From positions 186,001-250,000 of the forward strand of contig CAZPOR010000002.1 of the NCBI GenBank assembly GCA_964588325.1: a DNA stretch of 64,000 nt, read 5' to 3'. Positions 48,306-56,815 of this stretch are shown here, one piece after another (positions within the stretch are counted from its first letter, which is position 1; the number at the start of each line of letters is the position of its first letter). This DNA comes from Thiovibrio sp964588325. Its GTDB lineage: Bacteria; Desulfobacterota; Desulfobulbia; Desulfobulbales; Desulfurivibrionaceae. The notes beneath the pieces were generated by a model that ran no database searches, was not told where the DNA came from, and saw only the letters and a program-made list of their open reading frames with translations. The position numbers and the translations under genes were made by a program.

Positions 48306-48674
48306 ATGATACAAACAGAAACCGTACTTAATGTAGCAGATAATTCAGGCGCCAAAAAGGTTCTTTGCATAAGAGTCTTGGGCGGAACAAGGCGTCGGTA
48401 TGCCTCTGTTGGTGATGTTATTGTTGTCACCGTCAAAGAAGCTATTCCCAACGCCAAGGTTAAGAAAGGTGATGTTCTCCGGGCCGTTGTGGTCAGGACC
48501 GTCAAAGAGATTCGTCGCACGGACGACACCATCGTCCGGTTTGATGATAATTCAGCCGTGTTGCTTGCAAATTCTGGAGAACCGATTGGGAGCCGTATTT
48601 TCGGGCCGGTTGCCAGGGAGTTGCGGCCGAAGGGCTATATGAAAATTATATCGCTGGCCCCTGAAGTTCTGTAG
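48306..48674 (+). CDS. rplN: Ribosomal protein L14
   Basis: L14 sits at the subunit interface with L19. The product is 122 aa, starting MIQTETVLNVADNSGAKKVL, then GDVIVVTVKEAIPNAKVKKG and GSRIFGPVARELR. It opens the spc part of the array. Confidence 0.98.
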   Translation: MIQTETVLNVADNSGAKKVLCIRVLGGTRRRYASVGDVIVVTVKEAIPNAKVKKGDVLRAVVVRTVKEIRRTDDTIVRFDDNSAVLLANSGEPIGSRIFGPVARELRPKGYMKIISLAPEVL

Positions 48675-48750
48675 CCGAGGCTAAAACGAAGAGCTGGATG
48701 TTCAAAGAGAGTTCCCGCCCACCCCCTTGGGTGGTTGAGAGGTTGAATGT

Positions 48751-49083
48751 ATGAGAGCAAAAACACATCTGAAAATTAATGATCAGGTTGAGGTGATCGC
48801 CGGAAAGGACAAAGGTCGTGTCGGCAAGGTCATCATGGTCAACGCGCACGATGGTAAAGCCATCGTTGAAAAGATCAACATGATAAAGCGGCACACGAAG
48901 CCCAGTCAAATGAACCAGCAGGGCGGGATCATTGAGAAGGAAGCGGCTCTCGATGCTTCCAATCTGATGGTGATCTGTCCTAAGTGTTCCAAGACTTCAC
49001 GGGTAGGCAAAAAAATACTGGAAGATGGATCTAAGGTTCGCATTTGCAAGAAATGTAATGAATCTTTAGAGGCGAAAGCCTAA
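48751..49083 (+). CDS. rplX: Ribosomal protein L24, with C-terminal CxxC pairs
   Basis: L24 starts 50S assembly and lies at the tunnel exit. The product is 110 aa. The KOW motif is VEVIAGKDKGRVGKV, followed by VEKINMIKRHTKPSQ and GGIIEKEAAL. The C terminus carries CPKC and CKKC, so this is a zinc-binding form. GGTTGAGAGG lies upstream of the ATG. Confidence 0.97.
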   Translation: MRAKTHLKINDQVEVIAGKDKGRVGKVIMVNAHDGKAIVEKINMIKRHTKPSQMNQQGGIIEKEAALDASNLMVICPKCSKTSRVGKKILEDGSKVRICKKCNESLEAKA

Positions 49084-49112
49084 TAGGTCCTGATTTTTTT
49101 TTGGAGGCAAGA

Positions 49113-49652
49113 ATGGCTGGGGTAAAAGAGATATATCAGGGCGAGTGTGTCCCGCAGCTCATGAAAGAATTCGGCTATCAGAACATCATGCGGGTGCCGA
49201 AGATAACCAAGATCGTGTTGAACATGGGCTTGGGAGAGGCGGTACAGAACCCGAAGATCATCGACAGCGCGGTTCAGGAGCTGACTTTGATTGCTGGGCA
49301 AAAGGCCGTTGTTACCAAGGCCAAGAAGTCCATCGCCGGTTTCAAGCTGCGTGCCGGGGTGCCCATTGGTTGCAGGGTCACGCTTCGCGGCGACCGGATG
49401 TACGATTTTTTTGCCAAGCTGGTGCATATTGCCTTGCCCCGGGTCCGTGACTTCCGCGGATTATCCATGAAGGCCTTTGATGGGCGTGGTAATTATGCCA
49501 TGGGCATCAAGGAGCACATTATTTTCCCTGAAATTGACTATGACAAAATAGACAAGATTAAGGGACTTAATATTGCGATTACTACGACCGCCGAGACAGA
49601 TGACGAAGGCCGGTTTCTTTTGAAAGCAATGGGAATGCCCTTTAGGAAATAG
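49113..49652 (+). CDS. rplE: Ribosomal protein L5
   Basis: L5 is part of the central protuberance and binds 5S rRNA. The product is 179 aa from the ATG at 49113, with TTGGAGG upstream. It shows MRVPKITKIVLNMGLGEA, the loop KAKKSIAGFKLRAG and GNYAMGIKEHIIFPEI. The upstream TTG at 49101 is in frame but is part of the ribosome binding region. Confidence 0.97.
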   Translation: MAGVKEIYQGECVPQLMKEFGYQNIMRVPKITKIVLNMGLGEAVQNPKIIDSAVQELTLIAGQKAVVTKAKKSIAGFKLRAGVPIGCRVTLRGDRMYDFFAKLVHIALPRVRDFRGLSMKAFDGRGNYAMGIKEHIIFPEIDYDKIDKIKGLNIAITTTAETDDEGRFLLKAMGMPFRK

Positions 49653-49673
49653 CACAGGGTAAGGAGGAAGAAG

Positions 49674-49859
49674 TTGGCTAAAAAGTCTTTGATAGCAAAG
49701 TGCAAGCGGACGCCGAAGTTTCCAGTGAGGGCATATAACCGCTGCGGTTTATGCGGCCGGTCGAAAGCTGTTTATAGAAAATTCGGTGTCTGCCGTATTT
49801 GTTTTCGTAATTTGGCTAATCGTGGTGAAATTACCGGTGTTACCAAGTCAAGTTGGTAA
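49674..49859 (+). CDS. rpsN: Ribosomal protein S14, zinc form (type Z)
   Basis: S14 is a 30S head protein. The product is 61 aa, the short zinc type, with CGLCGRSKAVYRKFGVC and ICF giving CxxC pairs. The start is TTG at 49674, 5 nt after a strong AAGGAGGAAG site, giving MAKKSLIAKCKRTPKF. No ATG fits the family N terminus. Confidence 0.96.
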   Translation: MAKKSLIAKCKRTPKFPVRAYNRCGLCGRSKAVYRKFGVCRICFRNLANRGEITGVTKSSW

Positions 49860-49929
49860 CAGTGTTGATTGTACTCGCCGTAGAGATGTTAACTGTTTGT
49901 TTTAAAAATCATCATAGGGAGCAAGGACT

Positions 49930-50328
49930 ATGTCCATGACTGACCCCCTGGCTGATATGCTGACCAGGATAAGAAATGCCGGTATGGTCAAGTTTGAGAC
50001 TGTGGAAATGCCGCTTTCGAAAGTGAAAACCGGTGTCGCTGCGATCCTGAAAAAGGAAGGCTTTATCAATGACTATCAAGTCCTTGATACGGACACGCAA
50101 GGTGTTTTGCGTATTGAAATGAAATACGACCAGAACAATGAGCGGATTATCACCAACCTGAAGCGGGTCAGCAAGCCTGGCCGGCGTATCTATGTGAAGC
50201 ACGACCAGATCCCCAAGGTAATGAGTGGCCTTGGTATCGCGATTATCTCGACCTCCAAGGGGATATTCACGGATAAAGAGGCTCGGGCCATGAAGATTGG
50301 CGGCGAGCTACTCTGTGAAGTTTGGTAA
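49930..50328 (+). CDS. rpsH: Ribosomal protein S8
   Basis: S8 binds the central domain of 16S rRNA and in E. coli represses the spc operon. The product is 132 aa, with TDPLADMLTRIRNA at the start and GLGIAIISTSKGIFTDKEA near the end. AGGGAGCAAGG precedes the ATG at 49930; a second ATG two codons later is possible. Confidence 0.97.
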   Translation: MSMTDPLADMLTRIRNAGMVKFETVEMPLSKVKTGVAAILKKEGFINDYQVLDTDTQGVLRIEMKYDQNNERIITNLKRVSKPGRRIYVKHDQIPKVMSGLGIAIISTSKGIFTDKEARAMKIGGELLCEVW

Positions 50329-50382
50329 GTCGAATTTGTAATTGCTAACTATTGAGTATTACGTAACAAGTGGAGAATCGCC

Positions 50383-50925
50383 ATGTCTAGGATTGGCAAT
50401 CAACCTATCCCTGTCCCGAAAGGGGTTAAGCTTGATATAAATGGAACATACGTTAAAGTCGCCGGGCCCAAGGGTACGCTGGAGCGGACTATCCGTCCCG
50501 AGATTGGTTTGCAGGCCGAAGGGGACAGCCTGATCGTTGTCCGTAAGGATAATAGCAAGCGGACCAGGGCTTTTTCTGGACTCACTCGCACCTTGGTCAA
50601 TAACATGATTGTTGGCGTGGACAAGGGGTTCCAGAAAAAATTAGCCATCGAAGGTGTTGGTTACCGGGCCGAGGTTAAAGGCTCTGTCTTAAACCTGAGC
50701 GTAGGCTATTCAAATCCGGTTGAATTTGATCTTCCTAAAGGTGTTTCTGCTGAAGTTGATAAAGCAAACAATGTCACCTTGGATTGTATTGATAAAGAGT
50801 TGTTGGGTGAAACTGCCGCTAAAATCCGTGCTGTGCGTCCGCCTGAGCCTTATAAGGGCAAGGGAATTCGTTACGCAGATGAATATATAGCCCGGAAAGC
50901 TGGTAAGTCTGCTTCCAAAAAGTAA
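50383..50925 (+). CDS. rplF: Ribosomal protein L6
   Basis: L6 lies near the sarcin-ricin loop and the GTPase centre. The product is 180 aa with MSRIGNQPIPVPKGVKL, GVGYRAEVKGSVLNLSVGYS and PPEPYKGKGIRYADE. TGGAG precedes the ATG. Confidence 0.98.
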   Translation: MSRIGNQPIPVPKGVKLDINGTYVKVAGPKGTLERTIRPEIGLQAEGDSLIVVRKDNSKRTRAFSGLTRTLVNNMIVGVDKGFQKKLAIEGVGYRAEVKGSVLNLSVGYSNPVEFDLPKGVSAEVDKANNVTLDCIDKELLGETAAKIRAVRPPEPYKGKGIRYADEYIARKAGKSASKK

Positions 50926-50982
50926 AAACGACGCTTAGGCTTTTCGCGGGTTGCAAGAGATAAATATTTATAAGGCAAAACA

Positions 50983-51348
50983 ATGGGTAAGATAAATCCG
51001 AAAGAAAGTGCTCGTATTAAGCGGGTTAAGCGGATCAGGAAGAATATTGTCGGGACTCCTGAAAGACCTCGTTTGCGTGTTTTTAAAAGCGCAAAACATA
51101 TCTATTGCCAGATTATCGACGATGTTGCAGGCAATACCCTGGCTGCCATGTCCACTGTTGATAAGGGGATGATTGCCGCCGATATCAAGGGAAAATCTGA
51201 AAAGGCGCGGCAGGTAGGGTTGAAGATAGCCGAACTTGCCAAAGGCAAAGGTATCGAAAAGGTGGTTTTTGACAGAGGCGGATACATCTACCATGGCCGG
51301 GTCAAGGCCCTGTCTGAAGGCGCCCGCGAAGGCGGTCTTGATTTCTAA
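50983..51348 (+). CDS. rplR: Ribosomal protein L18
   Basis: L18 binds 5S rRNA with L5. The product is 121 aa, with RIKRVKRIRKNIVGTPERPR, RLRVFKSAKHIYCQIIDD and FDRGGYIYHGRVKALSEGA. It sits between rplF and rpsE. The ribosome binding site before its ATG is weak (TAAGGCAAA). Confidence 0.97.
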   Translation: MGKINPKESARIKRVKRIRKNIVGTPERPRLRVFKSAKHIYCQIIDDVAGNTLAAMSTVDKGMIAADIKGKSEKARQVGLKIAELAKGKGIEKVVFDRGGYIYHGRVKALSEGAREGGLDF

Positions 51349-51412
51349 ATTAATTGTACGAAGAAAAATTCTTATCCCTGTGAAAAATTCCAAAGCAATT
51401 TGGGGGTGAACC

Positions 51413-51922
51413 TTGTCAGATTTTAATAAGAACACGAGCGGCGATGACCAGTTTATTGAAAAGATTGTTCATATCAATAGAACTGCGAAAGTAGTGAAAG
51501 GTGGACGTCGTTTCAGCTTCAGCGCCATCGTTGTCGTGGGTGATGGAAATGGAAAGGTCGGTTGCGGTCTCGGTAAAGCCAATCAGGTGCCCGAGGCGAT
51601 TAGAAAAGGGGTTGAGCAGGCACGTAAGGATATGAAACGTGTTTCCATAACCGATCTGAGCATCCCGCATGAGGTTTTCGGAAAATTTGGCGCAGGGAAT
51701 GTAATGTTGAAACCCGCAGTTGAGGGGACCGGGGTTATTGCCGGCGGTGCTGTTCGCGCCGTGCTGGAAGCGGCCGGGGTGCATAACATACTGACCAAGT
51801 GTATAGGCTCGCATAATCCCCACAATCTGGTTAAGGCCACCATGGACGGTTTGCGCCGCCTCCGTACTCCTCAGCAGATCGCGGCGAGTCGTGGAAAATC
51901 CGTCGAGGAAATCTCTGCCTGA
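51413..51922 (+). CDS. rpsE: Ribosomal protein S5
   Basis: S5 takes part in decoding fidelity and in mRNA entry with S3 and S4. The product is 169 aa from a TTG at 51413 with TGGGGGTG upstream. The double-stranded RNA-binding part INRTAKVVKGGRRFSFSAIV and the C-terminal GSHNPHNLVKATMDGLR are present. Confidence 0.97.
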   Translation: MSDFNKNTSGDDQFIEKIVHINRTAKVVKGGRRFSFSAIVVVGDGNGKVGCGLGKANQVPEAIRKGVEQARKDMKRVSITDLSIPHEVFGKFGAGNVMLKPAVEGTGVIAGGAVRAVLEAAGVHNILTKCIGSHNPHNLVKATMDGLRRLRTPQQIAASRGKSVEEISA

Positions 51923-52028
51923 ACTGTTCCTTGCGCCCCGGGAATGTCATTGTCCTGGACGAATCGAGCCAGCGGTAATTGTGTGCTGAAAACAGCATGA
52001 CTTTAATGAAGAGCGAATAGGTATCTAT

Positions 52029-52208
52029 ATGGCAAATCAGCTCAAAGTGACCCTGAAGAAAAGCAAGATCGGGAGCACTGAAAAAATACGTGCGACGTTG
52101 ATCGGCCTGGGGCTGACCAAGATGAATAAAACTGTGATCCGGCAGGATACCCCTGAAATCCGGGGGATGATTAAAAAAGTCGAACATCTGGTTGAGGTGG
52201 AGGATTAA
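52029..52208 (+). CDS. rpmD: Ribosomal protein L30
   Basis: A 59-residue product starting MANQLKVTLKKSKIGS, with IRATLIGLGLTKMN and TPEIRGMIKKVEHLV, which are the L30 signature. It lies 106 bp after rpsE and 3 bp before rplO. The usual rpsE-rpmD-rplO order supports the call. Confidence 0.96.
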   Translation: MANQLKVTLKKSKIGSTEKIRATLIGLGLTKMNKTVIRQDTPEIRGMIKKVEHLVEVED

Positions 52209-52211
52209 TTT

Positions 52212-52652
52212 ATGTTGACGTTAAGCAATTTGTCGCCGCAGCCAGGTTCGAGAAAGCCGAGAAAAAGAGTGGGCCGGGGGCTTGGATCCGGGCATGGCAA
52301 GACAGCAACCCGTGGTCATAAGGGATATAAGGCTCGTTCCGGCGGCGGCATCAAGCTCGGATTCGAAGGCGGTCAGATGCCTCTCCAGCGCCGGTTGCCA
52401 AAGCGCGGTTTTAACAATATTTTCAAGAAAGTCTACGCCATCGTTAACGTGCAGGATCTTGAGCGGTTTGCTGCCGACACCCGGATTGATCGGGAGGCTC
52501 TGATCGCTGCTGGTCTTGTTTCTAAGAGTGATATTCTCGTGAAAATTCTCGGAAACGGCGAATTGAAACATGCTCTTACCCTTGCCGTCGATAAGGTAAG
52601 TGGCTCTGCGCGTCAGAAGATTGAAGCAGTTGGCGGAAGGATTGAGGAATAA
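52212..52652 (+). CDS. rplO: Ribosomal protein L15
   Basis: L15 is a late 50S assembly protein. The product is 146 aa with LSNLSPQPGSRKPRKRVGRG, SGHGKTATRGHKG and GGQMPLQRRLPKRGFNN. It starts 3 bp after rpmD and ends 4 bp before secY, so the three are tightly coupled. Confidence 0.98.
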   Translation: MLTLSNLSPQPGSRKPRKRVGRGLGSGHGKTATRGHKGYKARSGGGIKLGFEGGQMPLQRRLPKRGFNNIFKKVYAIVNVQDLERFAADTRIDREALIAAGLVSKSDILVKILGNGELKHALTLAVDKVSGSARQKIEAVGGRIEE

Positions 52653-52656
52653 CTAG

Positions 52657-53967
52657 ATGCGCGCTGGGGTTCAGAATGCTGCGAACATCCCGGAATTAAG
52701 GCGCCGGATTTTATTCACGGTTATAATGCTTGCCGTGTACAGGGCTGGAGTGCAGATACCGACTCCAGGCATTAATGGCGAGGCGGTCAGCCAATTTTTT
52801 CAAAAAAGCGCTGGATCCCTGTTTGACATGTTCAACATGTTTTCCGGCGGGGCCTTGGAAAATTTTTCCATTTTCGCCCTCGGCATCATGCCTTACATCA
52901 GTGCTTCGATCATCTTTCAATTGTTGACAGTGGTTGTTCCCCAGCTTGAAGCCCTTTCAAAAGAAGGCGAGGCCGGACGCCGTAAGATTACCCAGTATAC
53001 CCGTTACGCCACGGTTGTTTTAAGCTTGATTCAAGGATTGTTTATCAGCATCGGACTGGAAAGCATGACCGCGCCTGGAACAGGCGAAATGGTGGTTATT
53101 GCTTCCGGCTGGCATTTCCGTTTGATGACGATGCTGACCTTGACTTCCGGCACCGCGTTTATCATGTGGCTTGGGGAGCAGATTACCGAACGGGGGATCG
53201 GCAACGGTATTTCCATGATAATCTTTGCGGGGATTGTGGCGAGTATGCCTGCTGCGCTGGTCAACACCTTCAAGATGGCCAGTGCTGGCGAAATCGCCTA
53301 TATCATGCTCCCTGTTTTGTTGGTCATGATTGCTGCGGTGATAGCCTTTGTCATCTTTTTTGAGACGGCGCAGCGGCGGATTCCAATCCAGTATGCGAAG
53401 CGGATGGTCGGCCGGCAGATGTACGGGGGGCAGCAATCACACCTTCCCCTGAAAATCAACATGTCCGGAGTTATTCCTCCGATTTTTGCTTCGTCAATCA
53501 TGATGTTTCCCGCCACCATCGGACAGTTTATCCAGGTTGATTGGGTACAGAAAGTGAGTGCCGCCATGAGCTGGGGAAGCCTGCCGCACACCGTGCTTTT
53601 TGTCGGTTTTATCGTCTTTTTCTGCTTTTTTTATACCGCGGTTACGTTTAACCCGGTTGATATCGCGGAAAATTTAAAAAAACATGGCGGTTTTGTGCCC
53701 GGAATCAGGCCAGGAAAGAAAACTTCCGATTTTATCGATAAGATAGTTGTGCGGATGACGGTGATCGGTGCTGCCTATATCAGCGTTATTTGCGTGTTGC
53801 CGACCATATTGATTAACAAGCTGCATGTGCCTTTTTATTTCGGAGGCACCGCTCTGCTGATTGTCGTTGGTGTGGCTATTGATACAATAGCGCAGATCGA
53901 GTCCCATACGGTTATGCGTAATTACGATGGTTTTATGAAATCAGGTGGTTTTAAGGGTCGTTCATAG
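52657..53967 (+). CDS. secY: SecY, preprotein translocase channel subunit
   Basis: SecY forms the protein-conducting channel of the inner membrane. The product is 436 aa with ten predicted transmembrane helices. Signatures include GGALENFSIFALGIMPYISA, TQYTRYATVVLSLIQ, GERTERGIGNG-like GEQITERGIGNGISM and VNPVDIAENLK-like FNPVDIAENLKKHGGFVPG. In many bacteria adk follows; here map starts 17 bp after the stop. Confidence 0.98.
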   Translation: MRAGVQNAANIPELRRRILFTVIMLAVYRAGVQIPTPGINGEAVSQFFQKSAGSLFDMFNMFSGGALENFSIFALGIMPYISASIIFQLLTVVVPQLEALSKEGEAGRRKITQYTRYATVVLSLIQGLFISIGLESMTAPGTGEMVVIASGWHFRLMTMLTLTSGTAFIMWLGEQITERGIGNGISMIIFAGIVASMPAALVNTFKMASAGEIAYIMLPVLLVMIAAVIAFVIFFETAQRRIPIQYAKRMVGRQMYGGQQSHLPLKINMSGVIPPIFASSIMMFPATIGQFIQVDWVQKVSAAMSWGSLPHTVLFVGFIVFFCFFYTAVTFNPVDIAENLKKHGGFVPGIRPGKKTSDFIDKIVVRMTVIGAAYISVICVLPTILINKLHVPFYFGGTALLIVVGVAIDTIAQIESHTVMRNYDGFMKSGGFKGRS

Positions 53968-53984
53968 CGTTTTGTGATGGAAAC

Positions 53985-54743
53985 ATGGCAATTATACTGA
54001 AGTCGCCTCGAGAAATTGCGTTGTTGCGGGAGGCGAACCAGATTGTTGCACGGACCTTGGCCCTGCTTGCTGAGAAAATTGAGGTTGGTTGCACCACCTT
54101 GTATTTGGATGCCTTGGCTGAGAAGTTTTGTCGTGATAACAGCGCTGAGCCGGCCTTTAAAGGGTATCGTGGCTTTCCTGGCAGTTTATGTGTTTCCATC
54201 AACGAACAGGTTGTGCATGGGATTCCATCCAAGAAGGTGATTGTCCGGGATGGCGACGTTGTCAGCATAGATTTTGGCGTGAAATATAAGGGATATTACG
54301 GGGATGCAGCAGTCAGCATTTCTGTGGGGCAGGTGGCGCCGGAGATTCGGTCCTTGCTTGAGGTTACGCGTGCCGCCCTGTATCAGGGTATTGCTCAGGC
54401 AATTCCTGGGAATCGCATAAATGATATATCGCAGGCCGTGCAGGAACATGTCGAAAAGCACGGTTTTTCAGTGGTCCGTCAGTTTGTCGGCCATGGCATT
54501 GGGAGCCAGCTCCATGAGGCGCCGGAAATTCCAAACTATGCTCGGGCCGAACGTACACCCAAGCTCATGCCCGGCATGGTGCTGGCCATAGAGCCGATGG
54601 TGAATCTCGGCACCCATGCTGTTGATGTGTTGCGTGACGGTTGGACCGTTGTGACAAGGGACGGAAAAGTCTCTGCGCATTTTGAGCATTCGATTGCTGT
54701 GACAGAAGGTGAGCCCCTTATTTTGAGCGAACTTTCTGGGTAG
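53985..54743 (+). CDS. map: Methionine aminopeptidase, type I
   Basis: Map removes the N-terminal Met from nascent proteins with a two-metal centre. The product is 252 aa, the usual length of bacterial type Ia. Metal ligands are seen in SIDFGVKYKGYYGDAAVS (two Asp), GHGIGSQLHEAPEIPNY (His, with the neighbouring His), LAIEPMVN (Glu) and FEHSIAVTEGEP (Glu). It lies between secY and infA. Confidence 0.97.
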   Translation: MAIILKSPREIALLREANQIVARTLALLAEKIEVGCTTLYLDALAEKFCRDNSAEPAFKGYRGFPGSLCVSINEQVVHGIPSKKVIVRDGDVVSIDFGVKYKGYYGDAAVSISVGQVAPEIRSLLEVTRAALYQGIAQAIPGNRINDISQAVQEHVEKHGFSVVRQFVGHGIGSQLHEAPEIPNYARAERTPKLMPGMVLAIEPMVNLGTHAVDVLRDGWTVVTRDGKVSAHFEHSIAVTEGEPLILSELSG

Positions 54744-54876
54744 CTATTTTTGTCTTTATGAAAAAATATAAGGCAAAAAAAAATAAATAAGGTAATATCC
54801 TCTGCTTTCTGTCTGCCTGAATATTGCATGTGTGGATGTTGGCGGAAAGAAGTGTTTTGTAGGAAATAAGGGGTTT

Positions 54877-55101
54877 ATGTCCAAGGAAGAAGCTATTCAG
54901 GTTGAAGGGACCATCGTAGAGCCGCTCCCCAATGCAATGTTCCGGGTCGAGCTCGATAATGGCCATCGGATTTTGGCCCATATTTCCGGAAAGATGAGGA
55001 TGCATTTTATTAAGATTCTCCCGGGAGATCGTGTCACTGTTGAGCTGTCTCCTTATGATCTCACACGGGGAAGAGTGACATTCAGGGCAAAGAAGAAGTA
55101 A
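54877..55101 (+). CDS. infA: Translation initiation factor IF-1
   Basis: IF-1 is the OB-fold protein that occupies the A site during initiation. The product is 74 aa from the ATG at 54877 with AAGGGG upstream. It shows MSKEEAIQVEGTIVEPLPN, FRVELDNGHRILAHISGKMR and LTRGRVTFRAKKK. The upstream part of the frame (from 54832) is unlike the family. A 133-bp AT-rich gap separates it from map. Confidence 0.96.
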   Translation: MSKEEAIQVEGTIVEPLPNAMFRVELDNGHRILAHISGKMRMHFIKILPGDRVTVELSPYDLTRGRVTFRAKKK

Positions 55102-55135
55102 TAGATGCTTTGCCGCATAACAAAAGGGTTGCGTA

Positions 55136-55249
55136 ATGAAAGTAAGATCTTCTGTGAAGAAAATTTGTAGTGACTGCCGGGTGTTCAAACGGAAAGGCGT
55201 CTTGCGTGTTTCATGCAAGATAAAAAAGCACAAACAGCGGCAGGGATAA
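55136..55249 (+). CDS. rpmJ: Ribosomal protein L36, zinc form
   Basis: A 37-residue product, MKVRSSVKKICSDC at the start and KHKQRQG at the end. The CxxC...C...H pattern (C11, C14, C27, H32) is the zinc ribbon of L36. It is too short for most automatic gene callers. It lies between infA and rpsM as in most bacteria. Confidence 0.95.
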   Translation: MKVRSSVKKICSDCRVFKRKGVLRVSCKIKKHKQRQG

Positions 55250-55286
55250 TTTTTTCATTTATTTTGACTAACAAGGGAGGCATGCC

Positions 55287-55655
55287 TTGGCACGTTTAGC
55301 TGGTGTTGATTTACCAAGAAATAAGCACATGGTTATTGCTTTAACCTACATCCACGGAATCGGCAGAACGTCTGCCCGTAAAATCCTGGATATGGTCGGT
55401 TTGCCGCATACAACGAACAGCGATGATTTGTCGGAAAGTGATGTTACCAACATCAGAAAAATCATGGATGATCAGTTTGTTGTCGAGGGCGATCGTCGTC
55501 GGGAAGTGGCCATGGATGTCAAGCGGTTGACCGATGCGGGATGCTATCGCGGGATCCGTCACCGTAAGGGGCTTCCCTGTCGGGGACAACGCACCAAGAC
55601 CAATGCCCGGACCAGAAAAGGGCCGCGGCGGTCGGCGATCAAAAGTAAAAAGTAG
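55287..55655 (+). CDS. rpsM: Ribosomal protein S13
   Basis: S13 links the 30S head to the 50S subunit through intersubunit bridges. The product is 122 aa. The start is TTG at 55287, seven bases after AAGGGAGG, giving MARLAGVDLPRNKHMVIALT. The nearby ATG at 55282 is out of frame. GCYRGIRHRKGLPCRGQRT is the C-terminal signature. It opens the alpha operon. Confidence 0.97.
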   Translation: MARLAGVDLPRNKHMVIALTYIHGIGRTSARKILDMVGLPHTTNSDDLSESDVTNIRKIMDDQFVVEGDRRREVAMDVKRLTDAGCYRGIRHRKGLPCRGQRTKTNARTRKGPRRSAIKSKK

Positions 55656-55694
55656 AGATTAAATAATCATTCTGGATTGTTTATAGGAGTTATA

Positions 55695-56087
55695 ATGGCT
55701 AGTCCGAAAGCGAGTCGTCCGAAACGCAAGGAAAAGAAAAACGTACCCGAGGGGATATGTTTTATCCACTCCACCTTTAACAACACCTTGGTTACTTTTG
55801 CGGACAGGCAGGGGAATGTGATTTCCTGGTCCAGCGCCGGTTGTCTGGGGTTTAAGGGGTCACGGAAGAGCACCCCCTTTGCTGCGCAGAACACCGTCGA
55901 TGCCGCGGCGAAAAAAGCCCAGGAACATGGGATGCGCAAGGTTGAGGTAAGGGTCAATGGGCCTGGCCCTGGACGTGAATCCGCTATTCGGGCGTTGCAG
56001 ACCAATGGATTTGATGTCAGCGTTATCCGTGATGTGACCCCAGTGCCGCACAATGGCTGTAAGCCGCCCAAGAGAAGAAGGGTGTAG
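55695..56087 (+). CDS. rpsK: Ribosomal protein S11
   Basis: S11 shapes the platform and the mRNA exit. The product is 130 aa from the ATG at 55695 with TAGGAG upstream. It shows GICFIHSTFNNTLVTFADRQ, GSRKSTPFAAQ and RDVTPVPHNGCKPPKRRRV. It lies between rpsM and rpsD. Confidence 0.98.
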   Translation: MASPKASRPKRKEKKNVPEGICFIHSTFNNTLVTFADRQGNVISWSSAGCLGFKGSRKSTPFAAQNTVDAAAKKAQEHGMRKVEVRVNGPGPGRESAIRALQTNGFDVSVIRDVTPVPHNGCKPPKRRRV

Positions 56088-56157
56088 CACAAGCAGGCGG
56101 GTTGCAGGGTGTTTGACAATTAAAGTATGATTGAGTGAGATTGAGTGGAGGTCCAAA

Positions 56158-56787
56158 TTGGCCAGATATAGAGGCGCGGAATGTCGGCAGTGCCGGCGGG
56201 AAAAACTTAAGTTGTTTTTGAAAGGCGACAGATGTTATTCGGACAAGTGTGCCTTTGAAAGGCGTTCTTTTGCCCCAGGCCAGCATGGGCAGGCCCGCAT
56301 GCGCAAGGTTTCCGACTATGCCATTCAGTTGCGGGAAAAACAAAAGGTCCGTCGGATCTATGGCATGCTGGAAGGCCAGTTCCGCAAATATTTTGAGATT
56401 GCCGAGCGTATCAAGGGCGTTACCGGTGAAAACCTGTTGATGCTCCTTGAAAGCAGGCTCGATAACGTAATTTACCGTCTTGGTTATGCAAACTCCCGTA
56501 ATCAGGGGCGTCAACTGGTACGGCATAATCATATTGAGGTAAATGGCAGGAAGGTGAACATCCCTTCCTTCCGAGTTTCTGTGAATGACGTCATTACCTT
56601 GAAGGAAAAAAGCCGCAAGGTCGGCGCCATCAATGAGAGCCTTGAAGCCGTTGTGCGTAGGGGTGTGCCAAGCTGGTTGGAGCTTGATAAGGATAACTAC
56701 AAGGGAACTGTGAAAGCATTGCCGGTTCGGCAGGAAATCACCATGCCGATCCAGGAGCAGTTGATTGTAGAGCTTTACTCCAAATAA
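56158..56787 (+). CDS. rpsD: Ribosomal protein S4, zinc form
   Basis: S4 starts 30S assembly and in E. coli represses the alpha operon. The product is 209 aa from a TTG at 56158, with GTGGAGG upstream, giving MARYRGAECRQCRREKLKL. Cysteines C9 and C12, and a later C-x-x-x-x-C pair in CYSDKC, form a zinc finger, so this is the C+ form. The S4 RNA-binding domain (ESRLDNVIYRLGYANSR, VRHNHIEVNGRKVNIPS) is intact. Confidence 0.97.
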   Translation: MARYRGAECRQCRREKLKLFLKGDRCYSDKCAFERRSFAPGQHGQARMRKVSDYAIQLREKQKVRRIYGMLEGQFRKYFEIAERIKGVTGENLLMLLESRLDNVIYRLGYANSRNQGRQLVRHNHIEVNGRKVNIPSFRVSVNDVITLKEKSRKVGAINESLEAVVRRGVPSWLELDKDNYKGTVKALPVRQEITMPIQEQLIVELYSK

Positions 56788-56815
56788 TTAGCCAACCGTG
56801 GAGCATTAGGAAACC

